Shown one piece after another: positions 7,926 through 15,035 of a DNA stretch of 24,855 nt (the first letter of the stretch is position 1; each line of letters begins with the position of its first letter). The stretch spans positions 1 through 24,855 of the forward strand of contig JAVYAJ010000353.1 of the NCBI GenBank assembly GCA_032229885.1. Direction: 5' to 3'. The position numbers and the translations under genes are program-made. The notes beneath the pieces were generated by a model. It saw nothing but the letters and a program-made list of their open reading frames with translations. It did no database searches and was not told the DNA's origin. Origin of the DNA: Anammoximicrobium sp032229885. GTDB lineage: Bacteria > Planctomycetota > Planctomycetia > Pirellulales > Pirellulaceae.

Positions 7926-9077
7926 TCAGTCGTCATCCCAGTCGTCTTCTTCCTCGTCGTCGCCACCCTCCTCGGTTTCATCGTCCTCGTCGTCGTAGTC
8001 CCACTCGTCGTCGTCGTCCTCTTCCTCATCCCACTCTTCATCATCCTCTTCATCGCCGTTCTCTTCGACCTCTTCCCACTCGTCTTCGAGATCGTCGTCG
8101 AAGTCTTCATCATCCTCTTCTTCGTCCGCTTCGTCGTCGTCGTCGCCCTCGTCCTCGTCCTCGTCCTCGTCGAACGCGTCGTCTTCATCCTCGTACGCCG
8201 TTGCCAAATAAGGCGTAGCGATTTCTTCGCCAGCGCGATCGAACTCAGACTTGTCCCAGGTCTGGCCTGAGCGTGTCAGAACAGGCATGATCGAACCTTT
8301 CTCCTCGCGTGATTTCAACTCAACGTTACCCTGATCCAAAGATTTGTCGTCGGCGCCTCGGGGTTGGGGCCCAACGACCGAAGCGGGTCCACTTCGCCGC
8401 AGTTGCTCGCGCCAGGGAAGATCGTCGAGGCTGTCCAACCCGAAAACGCGCAGAAACTGTTTGGTCGTCGCGTACAGGTAAGGCCGTCCCAACTCTTCAC
8501 TGCGTCCGCCGATGCGCACGAAGTCTCGATCCATCAATTGCCGCAAAATCTCGCCGCAATTTACGCCGCGGACACCTTCGATCTCGGCTCTCAGGATTGG
8601 TTGTCGGTAGGCAATTACCGCCAACGTCTCGAGAGCCGGGGCCGATAACCGCGTTTCGCGAGGCACGCCCGCCAAGCGGCGAACCCACCCCGCCAGTTTC
8701 CTCCGAGTCATCAGTTGATACCCACCGGCAACCCGTTCCACGCGGAACGCGCGGCCGCTGGCATCGTACAATTCATTCAAGCGCCGCACCTGCGTCCGCG
8801 CTTCCGTCCCATCAGCCAGATTAGCATATTGGCTGAGCTTTCTACTCGTCAACGGCTCGCGAGCACAAAAAAGTACGGCTTCCAGTCGTTGCAGCCGGTG
8901 ATCTCGCCCCCGCGGATTCGCCTCCGCGGCGCGCCCCGCACTCTCCGTGCGTCCGGCCGGCCAGCGACGGGGCGCGGAAAGGAGCCTGTTCGACGCATTC
9001 AAGCCGCATAGATCGTGTCGATATCGACCCGATACGCTGGCCAACTGCCGAGCTGTCAGCAGGGAATACCCGCGCAT
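7926..9077 (-). CDS. scpB: Segregation and condensation protein ScpB with a long Asp/Glu-rich C-terminal tail
   Basis: A 383-residue frame. ScpB works with ScpA and Smc as the kleisin-associated subunit of bacterial condensin. The winged-helix core covers about residues 60-230, with phrases typical of the family: RLEAVLFCAREPLT, ETLAVIAYRQPI and RAEIEGVRGVNCGEIL. Most ScpB proteins end near here (about 180-230 residues). This one continues without a stop through a linker into an 89-residue tail in which about 70 residues are Asp or Glu, with Trp scattered at intervals. Within the linker an ATG at 8288 carries its own strong ribosome binding site, so the tail may also or instead be made as a separate 120-residue protein. 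The ATG at 9077 is preferred; the frame extends to a TTG at 9098. No scpA is adjacent; the upstream neighbour is divergent. The ScpB call is firm, the single-polypeptide model less so. Confidence 0.85.
   Translation of the reverse strand: MRGYSLLTARQLASVSGRYRHDLCGLNASNRLLSAPRRWPAGRTESAGRAAEANPRGRDHRLQRLEAVLFCAREPLTSRKLSQYANLADGTEARTQVRRLNELYDASGRAFRVERVAGGYQLMTRRKLAGWVRRLAGVPRETRLSAPALETLAVIAYRQPILRAEIEGVRGVNCGEILRQLMDRDFVRIGGRSEELGRPYLYATTKQFLRVFGLDSLDDLPWREQLRRSGPASVVGPQPRGADDKSLDQGNVELKSREEKGSIMPVLTRSGQTWDKSEFDRAGEEIATPYLATAYEDEDDAFDEDEDEDEGDDDDEADEEEDDEDFDDDLEDEWEEVEENGDEEDDEEWDEEEDDDDEWDYDDEDDETEEGGDDEEEDDWDDD
8286..8306 (-). promoter_or_regulatory. Strong internal ribosome binding site and ATG in frame within scpB
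   Basis: On the minus strand GAGGAGAAAGG (8306 down to 8296) is followed by 7 bases and ATG (8288-8286). The spacing and the Shine-Dalgarno match are better than at the scpB start itself. Initiation here would give a 120-residue protein beginning MPVLTRSGQTWDKSEF and ending in the acidic tail, in the same frame as ScpB. The codons between the ScpB core and this ATG were checked individually up to 8342 and contain no stop. Confidence 0.6.
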
Positions 9078-9228
9078 CGCCTCGAATCCCGTTCCCAATT
9101 TTGAACCAGGCTCCGCTGGTCTCGACTATCTGCCCGCCGATACAATATGTTAAAGACTTGCCGAATGACAAGCCCGCTTGGTGGCTTGCCGACGGAAATT
9201 GACCAAATACCCCGTAAACAATAACGAA

Positions 9229-9954
9229 ATGAGCGAACACGAAAAGCGTGCGGGCGCGAGTCGAGCGCGTGGTCGCCGCGCCTATTGGTTGTTCAGCATC
9301 CTCGGACTGGCTGGTCTCGCCCTGGTTGTGCTGATCGCCACGCTGGTGTTCGGCCGGCAACTCGGTCAGGAATTCAGCCCCCACTTGTTCGCACGACGCG
9401 ATTTCTATTATTACCAGATTCCGTTGCTCGGGATTCAAGTGACGCCCGTCTACCGTAGCGACGCGACGAATTCGCTGGAAACCTATCTTCAAACCAGGGG
9501 GTCCATCCCGGGTACCACCCTGGAAAATCCGCGCTGGGATCTGGTAACGGTCATCGCGGGAATCTCGAAACCCGTTCGGGGCGACGCCGAGATCCTGTGC
9601 CGTTATCTCGAAGCCCTGGATCAGCGGGGCGATCTGTACTGGCGGCAGTGGAGCATCCGCCACCCCGCGGCGGCACGCGTGCTGTGGCCGCTTGTCGCCT
9701 TCGCGGCGCGGCAACAGTTGTACGTGTTCGTCCCCGATCTGTTCGAATTGGCCGACCGCGAGGTCGATCCCGGGCGGCTCGCGGCCGGATTGCGCCGATC
9801 GTTGGCCGTCCAGTACGAGCGGCTGGCGGACATCCAAGATCAGTTGGAAAACGGCTTTATGGCCAGCGAGCTGCGCGACCACGCCGCCCTGATGCGACGC
9901 GTCGGCACGGGCCGCCCCGCTGCCGTGGACGCCCCATCGCACGCCACGCGCTAG
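9229..9954 (+). CDS. Single-pass membrane protein of unknown function
   Basis: A 241-residue protein I do not recognise. A charged N-terminus (about 18 residues, Arg-rich) precedes one strong transmembrane helix (about residues 20-41, WLFSILGLAGLALVVLIATL). A soluble domain of about 200 residues follows, probably outside the cytoplasm by the positive-inside rule. It contains FYYYQIPLLGIQVTPVYR near the membrane and a helical stretch near the end (about 175-225). No catalytic motif is apparent. The ATG at 9229 is chosen; a TTG at 9178 would add 17 residues but has no ribosome binding site. The gene is divergent from scpB across about 150 bases that include a possible -10 box TACAAT at 9141-9146, and convergent with tatD. 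The stop codon lies within a short ACGCG-CTAG-CGCGT palindrome (9946-9959). Confidence 0.7.
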   Translation: MSEHEKRAGASRARGRRAYWLFSILGLAGLALVVLIATLVFGRQLGQEFSPHLFARRDFYYYQIPLLGIQVTPVYRSDATNSLETYLQTRGSIPGTTLENPRWDLVTVIAGISKPVRGDAEILCRYLEALDQRGDLYWRQWSIRHPAAARVLWPLVAFAARQQLYVFVPDLFELADREVDPGRLAAGLRRSLAVQYERLADIQDQLENGFMASELRDHAALMRRVGTGRPAAVDAPSHATR

Positions 9955-10086
9955 CGCGTCGTCGAGGTTGGCCCTCGAGGCAGCCGCGATCGCCGGGCCG
10001 CGCGTATCCGACCGACTGGCAGGCGCGGCCATCCCCGAACCAAAATTGGACGTCACGGCGGCCCAAAGCGCGCCGGACCCGCGCTG

Positions 10087-10866
10087 CTACGCGGCGGGAA
10101 AGCGGAACAGGGCAGCCGCGTTGGCGGTTGTCAACACGGCGAACGCGTCCAGCGGTGTGCCCCGAGCCTCGGCCAGGCAGGCCGCCGTGTGGACCACCCA
10201 TGCCGGTTCGTTGGGACGCCGCCCGCGATGTGGTACGGGCGCCAGATAGGGGCTGTCTGTCTCGATCAAAATGCGATCCTCGGGAATCGCGGCAGCCACG
10301 TCGCGGAGGGATTGGGACTTTTTGAAGGTCACCATTCCCGCAAAGCTGATGTGCAGGCCCAAGTCCAAACATTGTCGGGCTGTGTCCGCGTCCCCCGTGA
10401 AGGAATGCATCACGCCGCGCAGCGGCCCGCGTTGCCGGGCTTCGGCCAGCATGGCCAAGACGTCCGCCGCACAATCCCGCATGTGAATCACGACCGGCAG
10501 ATCGCGCATCTGTGCCAGCCGCAGATGCCGGTCGAAATAGTCTTGCTGCACCGCAAACGGAGCAAAGTCCCAATATCGATCCAGTCCGGTCTCGCCCAGC
10601 GCGACCACCCGAGCGTCGGCCGCCAGCGCGACGATCCGGTCCCAATCGTCCGCCGCGGCCTGCGCCGTGTGGTTGGGCTGAATCCCGACCGCCGCCAGCA
10701 ACGGGGAAAACGCGTGCGCCAGCCCCACGACGGCCTGGCTCGAAGCCGCGGTCGTGCCCACGGCCACGATCGTCGTCACGCCGGCCTGCACCGCGCGCCG
10801 AACCACGTCGCCACGAATCGCGTCGAATTGCTCGTCATCCAGATGGGCGTGCGTGTCGCAGAACAT
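10087..10866 (-). CDS. TatD-family metal-dependent hydrolase (putative DNase)
   Basis: A 259-residue protein of normal TatD length. The metal ligands expected of the family are present: DTHAHLD (H6, H8) at the very start, GETGLD (E92), VVIHMRD (H128), MHSFTG (H154) and ETDSPYL (D204). TatD proteins are TIM-barrel hydrolases, several shown to be deoxyribonucleases with repair or quality-control roles. The canonical GIHPH motif appears as GIQPNH (from residue 61). The start at 10866 is an ATG with the first metal-binding motif directly after it. It is the last gene of the minus-strand block beginning with nuoH and lies only 5 bases after the preceding small gene, so co-transcription is likely. 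The link to respiration is probably positional only. Confidence 0.94.
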   Translation of the reverse strand: MFCDTHAHLDDEQFDAIRGDVVRRAVQAGVTTIVAVGTTAASSQAVVGLAHAFSPLLAAVGIQPNHTAQAAADDWDRIVALAADARVVALGETGLDRYWDFAPFAVQQDYFDRHLRLAQMRDLPVVIHMRDCAADVLAMLAEARQRGPLRGVMHSFTGDADTARQCLDLGLHISFAGMVTFKKSQSLRDVAAAIPEDRILIETDSPYLAPVPHRGRRPNEPAWVVHTAACLAEARGTPLDAFAVLTTANAAALFRFPAA

Positions 10867-10871
10867 TGTGT

Positions 10872-11303
10872 CTACGCGGCTTTTTCCTCAAGCGTCAACA
10901 GATGTGCCTTGGCTTCGCCCAGCGACTCGAGCGCAATCGCCTGGACGGTGGGATTCCGACGCAGCAGTTCGCTGCACTCGGTGATCCGCTGGATCAACTG
11001 CCGTTGGTACTCGATGATCAGCCCGACCAGATAGTCGAGCGCCAAATCATTCAAAGCCGTATAGCGGATCGGAAACTCGCCGAAGACCGGAGTCTCGCCC
11101 TCGGCCAAGATCAGGCTGGTGAATCGATCGGCCGTGGCTCGATGGTCCGACGCAATCGACTGCACTGCTTCCCACGCCGGCTCCCACTCCGACGCCACCC
11201 ACGGCGTGGCCTGGCTGACGTACACCGGCAGCGACCGGTGATGCAGGATCAGCAACCGATTGAGGACGGCGTTCATGTCCAGCGAACTCATGGCGTTTGT
11301 CAT
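10872..11303 (-). CDS. Small helical protein of unknown function, coupled to nuoN
   Basis: A 143-residue, probably all-alpha, cytoplasmic protein. It has no signal peptide, membrane helix or Cys pair. Helical segments with regularly spaced Leu, Ile and Ala (about residues 8-20, 33-70, 82-112 and 116-142) suggest a four-helix bundle, perhaps ferritin-like; this is inference. Features such as LHHRSLPVYVSQATPW near the N-terminus stand out but do not identify a function. The ATG at 11303 overlaps the nuoN stop (ATGA), and the gene is followed 5 bases later by tatD. The same frame is open far upstream inside nuoN, but the overlap and size support this start. A role in complex I assembly or in handling of an associated cofactor is possible from position alone. 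Confidence 0.7.
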   Translation of the reverse strand: MTNAMSSLDMNAVLNRLLILHHRSLPVYVSQATPWVASEWEPAWEAVQSIASDHRATADRFTSLILAEGETPVFGEFPIRYTALNDLALDYLVGLIIEYQRQLIQRITECSELLRRNPTVQAIALESLGEAKAHLLTLEEKAA

Positions 11304-13171
11304 CCCAGCAGGTGCTGCGCCGCGCGTAACGCAAATTGATTCAGAGGCTCCCAGGCGAAAAACAGAACCACGATCGGCACCGTGAGCGTCACGATGAACA
11401 ATCCGGAGAGCGAAACCAGCGGCAGTCGGACGGGGCCACGTCCGGCGACGTCGGCGTCGAACGTCATGACCTTGATGACGTTGACGTAGTAAAACAGACT
11501 CAGCGCGGTGTTCACCGCACCGACCACAAACAACACCAGCAGATACCCCTGGCCCGTGGCCAGGTATCCTTCGACCAGCGAGGCGAACACGGCAAACTTG
11601 CCGACAAAGCCCGCCAGCGGCGGCATCCCCAGCAAGCTGAACAGCAAGAGCGCAAAGCAGACCACGGCGCCCGGGCAATGGCGGAACAACCCGGCATAGT
11701 CCGCAATCTGTTCGCTGTCCATGGCGTTGCGCACGAACGCCACGACCGCGAACGCGCCGAGGTTCATAAACAGGTAGACGGCCAAGTAGATGCCCAGGCC
11801 GGCCACGGCCTTTTCGGCCAGCGCCGGACACACGCCCGCCAGCGTCAATACAGGCGGAATCGCCATCATCATGTATCCGGCATGGGCAATGGTCGAGTAG
11901 GCCAACAGCCGTTTGATGTTGGTCTGCCCGTAGGCAGCCAGATTCCCCAGCGTACAGGTGATGATCGCCAGCAGGGCCACGATCTTGCCGAGCAGGCCTT
12001 GAAACGGCGCGAGGTTCGCAACCAGCCGGGCCCGTTCGCGCGCGATCGCCGCGTCCGGAGGCGACAGGTCGGACAGTTCAACCGCGGACGCGGACCACCG
12101 GCGCTCCGGAACCGCCTCCGCGCGAACCGAGACGAACGACGAAGACGTATGCCGCACGGTCTGCGTCGCGGTGGCCACCGGCGCAGACGCCGCCGCCACG
12201 GCCGCGCCGGCCTGGGCGGTCGCGGTCGGAATGCCTTCGGCCTGGACCACCTGCGCGGCGGTCGCGCCCAGACCGGGCGGCGCGATCATGCCCATTCCGA
12301 TCACCACCCGCGCCAGCAATCCCAGGGCGGCTGTCTTCGACGCTACGCTCAGGAACGCATCGACCTCGGCGGTCGTCCCTTCGAACACATCCGGGCACCA
12401 GAAATGGAACGGCGCGGCGGCTAATTTGAACGCCAAGCCAACCAGGATCAACAGCGCGCTCAACGTCAGAACCATCCGCTCGCCGCCCGGCATGTCGGGC
12501 AGCCGGACGGCCAACTCGTGAGCGATCGTCGGCAGATGCGCCGAGTTGACCAGGCCGGCGATCAAGCTGATGCCGTACAGCATCACCCCCGAGGTCGCCG
12601 CGCCGTACACCGCACATTTCAACGCCGCTTCGCTCGCCACGGCTCGATGTTTGCGCAGCGCAACCAAGGCGTACGACGCCACGCTCGCCATCTCGACGCC
12701 CAAGTACACGATCAGCAAGTGGTTGGCCGAGATCATCAGACACATGCCCAGCGCTGCGCCGAGCACGAGGGCATAGATATCCGGCGCGTCGTGGCGGCTG
12801 AGCAAGCCGGTGGCCTTGATCAGGACGACCACCAGGGCCACGGACGCCAACAGCAGCGTGCGCATGAACACCGAAAACGAATCATACACCAGCAGGCCGG
12901 TGAACGTCTCGAAGCGTTGCTCGACGTGAGGCGCCGCGACGGCGGCCAGAAACAGGCTGAGGATCACACCGGCCGCCGTCGGCCAGAACACGTCTGCCCG
13001 GTCGCCGCGAGGAAGCACTCGGACCAGCAGAATCAGCACGATCGTCGCGCACAGGACGATCTCCGGCAGGAACGCGCCCACGCTGGATACCAGCGAAAAC
13101 GCCCAGGGCCCGCCGGCCGCGTCGCCCCAGGTGTCGACCATCAGGTGTTGGACAAGTTCGTGAAAGTTCAC
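11300..13171 (-). CDS. nuoN: NADH-quinone oxidoreductase subunit N
   Basis: A 623-residue antiporter-like membrane subunit of complex I; NuoN of E. coli has 485. The fold is recognised from the glutamate in LGVEMASVASYAL (E160), the lysine in SEAALKCAVYGA (K185), LAFKLAAAPFHFWCPDVFEG (K249, H256) and TNIKRLLAYSTIAHAGYMM (K420). These correspond to the proton-pathway Glu/Lys/His residues of the family. An extra hydrophilic segment of about 90 residues (about 298-390, Ala/Thr/Val-rich then charged) interrupts the membrane domain after GMGMIAPPG. The start is GTG at 13171, overlapping the nuoM stop (GTGA). The end overlaps the following gene by ATGA. It is the last nuo gene of the operon. Confidence 0.95.
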   Translation of the reverse strand: MNFHELVQHLMVDTWGDAAGGPWAFSLVSSVGAFLPEIVLCATIVLILLVRVLPRGDRADVFWPTAAGVILSLFLAAVAAPHVEQRFETFTGLLVYDSFSVFMRTLLLASVALVVVLIKATGLLSRHDAPDIYALVLGAALGMCLMISANHLLIVYLGVEMASVASYALVALRKHRAVASEAALKCAVYGAATSGVMLYGISLIAGLVNSAHLPTIAHELAVRLPDMPGGERMVLTLSALLILVGLAFKLAAAPFHFWCPDVFEGTTAEVDAFLSVASKTAALGLLARVVIGMGMIAPPGLGATAAQVVQAEGIPTATAQAGAAVAAASAPVATATQTVRHTSSSFVSVRAEAVPERRWSASAVELSDLSPPDAAIARERARLVANLAPFQGLLGKIVALLAIITCTLGNLAAYGQTNIKRLLAYSTIAHAGYMMMAIPPVLTLAGVCPALAEKAVAGLGIYLAVYLFMNLGAFAVVAFVRNAMDSEQIADYAGLFRHCPGAVVCFALLLFSLLGMPPLAGFVGKFAVFASLVEGYLATGQGYLLVLFVVGAVNTALSLFYYVNVIKVMTFDADVAGRGPVRLPLVSLSGLFIVTLTVPIVVLFFAWEPLNQFALRAAQHLLG

Positions 13172-14940
13172 GGGGTCTGCGCCTTTGCCAGGTCGACGTT
13201 GACTCGGGCCTCGAGCGCCGCCTGGCCGTCGACGCTGGCTTGCTGCGCGGGTTCCTTGACCAATCGAGTCCACTGCGCCAGGTCGTTCACCTGACGGGTG
13301 ACCGTCTTGTCCACGTAACGCAGCAGGAACGTATTGGGGAACACGCCGAATAGGATCGTCAGCGCGAACAGAACGCCTCCGATCGCGTTCTCGCGCAGCG
13401 TGGTCGGCGTCAACGCGTCGCCGTGAGGGCCTTTGTATTCGCCGCCCAGATATACCCGCTGGATCATCCACAGAATGTAGGCCGCCGTCAGGATCATCAC
13501 GGTCGCCGAGATCACGGCCAACGCATAGCTATAATTCCAGACCGACAGGACGACCAGGATCTCGCCGATGAAACCGCACAGGCCGGGCAAGCCCAGGCTG
13601 GCGAAGAAAATCCCGATCGACAGCGCCGTATACACGGGCATCCGTCCGAACAGGCCGCCAAAGGCGTCCAGCTCGCGATGATGGACCCGATCATAGACCA
13701 CGCCGACCAGGAAGAACATGCCGGCCGAACTGATGCCGTGCCCGATCATTTGGAACATCGCGCCCTGAACGCCCATGTTCCAATAGTCCGTGTTGAAGGC
13801 CGTGCCCGCCGTGGCCGACCAGACGCCCAATCCCAACACGACGTATCCCATGTGGCTGACGGAACTATACGCCACCAGTCGCTTGAAATCCTTCTGAGCC
13901 AGCGCGGCGAACGCGCCATACACCATGCTCACCACGCCCAGCACGCAGACGAACAGCGCCAGGTCATAGCCTCCATGAGGACAGATCGGATAGCAGATTC
14001 GCAGGATTCCGTAGCCGCCCATCTTCAACAAGATGGCGGCCAGGATCATCGAGATCGGCGTGGGCGCCTCGACGTGCGCATCCGGCAACCAGGTGTGCAC
14101 CGGCACGGACGGCAGCTTGATGACAAAGCCGATGAACAACAGCAGGAACGCCCACCATTGCAGGTTCTCGCCGAGCTGCTGCGTCTGTTGGCCGATCTGC
14201 GCCAACGCCAGCAGGTTGAACGTGTGCAACGGCGCCACCGTCTGGCCGGCCGCCCGCGCCGTCATGCCGGCTTCGGCCTGGGCCTGCACCGCCTCGGGCA
14301 AATAGCATTTGCCCAGAAACGGCCGCAGCGCGGGGTCGGTCAGATCGCTGGCAAAGTACAACATCAGGATGGCGATCAGCATCAGCACGCTGCCGGCCAG
14401 CGTGTACAGAAAGAACTTGATCGCCGCATACTCGCGCCGTGGCCCGCCCCACACGCCGATCAGAAAATACATGGGCAACAAGACGACTTCCCAGAACACG
14501 TAGAACAGGAAGAAGTCCAGGGCTAGGAACACACCCAACATGCCCGTTTCCAGCAGTAGGAACAGGACGCAATATGCCTTGACGTGCGTAGTCACGGACC
14601 AACTGGCGCCGGCCGCCAAGACGCAGATCACCGCGGTCAGCATGACCAGCGGCATGCTGATCCCATCCGCGCCCATGAAATACGCGATGTGAAAAGAGGG
14701 GATCCAGGGAACGCTGAAGACATATTGCATGCCCGCGGCGGCCTCGGTCTGATAGTCGAACGGGCCGCCCAGCGGCGTCAGGAAAGTCAGGATCGTCAAC
14801 GCCAACACGACGACTGTGGCGCCGAACGTCAGCCGCCGCGAGGCTTCGACGTTCTCTTTCGGCACGCACAACACCAACACGGCCGCCACAGCCGGCAGGA
14901 ATACGATCGCGCTTAGCAACACTAGGTATGTGGTCACCAT
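13168..14940 (-). CDS. nuoM: NADH-quinone oxidoreductase subunit M
   Basis: A 590-residue antiporter-like subunit of complex I (E. coli NuoM has 509). The key Glu in FYVFWEVVLLPMYFLIG (E151), Lys in AIKFFLYTLAGS (K175) and the segment GFVIKLPSVPVHTWLPDAHV (K275, H282) are intact, as are TM phrases such as KRLVAYSSVSHMGYV. A hydrophilic insertion of about 60 residues (about 198-260) sits before the segment with K275. The ATG at 14940 directly precedes the first membrane helix. There is a gap of 95 bases after nuoL, the longest inside the nuo run; the stop overlaps the GTG of nuoN. The subunit is predicted to pump protons across the cytoplasmic membrane as part of the distal arm. Confidence 0.96.
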   Translation of the reverse strand: MVTTYLVLLSAIVFLPAVAAVLVLCVPKENVEASRRLTFGATVVVLALTILTFLTPLGGPFDYQTEAAAGMQYVFSVPWIPSFHIAYFMGADGISMPLVMLTAVICVLAAGASWSVTTHVKAYCVLFLLLETGMLGVFLALDFFLFYVFWEVVLLPMYFLIGVWGGPRREYAAIKFFLYTLAGSVLMLIAILMLYFASDLTDPALRPFLGKCYLPEAVQAQAEAGMTARAAGQTVAPLHTFNLLALAQIGQQTQQLGENLQWWAFLLLFIGFVIKLPSVPVHTWLPDAHVEAPTPISMILAAILLKMGGYGILRICYPICPHGGYDLALFVCVLGVVSMVYGAFAALAQKDFKRLVAYSSVSHMGYVVLGLGVWSATAGTAFNTDYWNMGVQGAMFQMIGHGISSAGMFFLVGVVYDRVHHRELDAFGGLFGRMPVYTALSIGIFFASLGLPGLCGFIGEILVVLSVWNYSYALAVISATVMILTAAYILWMIQRVYLGGEYKGPHGDALTPTTLRENAIGGVLFALTILFGVFPNTFLLRYVDKTVTRQVNDLAQWTRLVKEPAQQASVDGQAALEARVNVDLAKAQTP

Positions 14941-15035
14941 GGTTCGTGTTCTCTGCGTTTCCGCGACCGATGTCGGCAGACCCCGACGCCAACCGTCGGA
15001 CCTTTCGATCGTGGAAAGCGTGCGGCGGCTCGAGC

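Noticed and set aside
7674..8270. Plus-strand frame of 198 codons rich in Val, Leu, Ile and Phe that looks like a membrane protein
   Set aside because: It is the antisense reading of the scpB acidic tail: GAN codons read backward give hydrophobic codons. It has no credible start and no family resemblance.
13172..13471. 100-codon upstream extension of the nuoN frame into nuoM
   Set aside because: It is the out-of-frame reading of nuoM; the GTG at 13171 overlapping the nuoM stop is the natural start.
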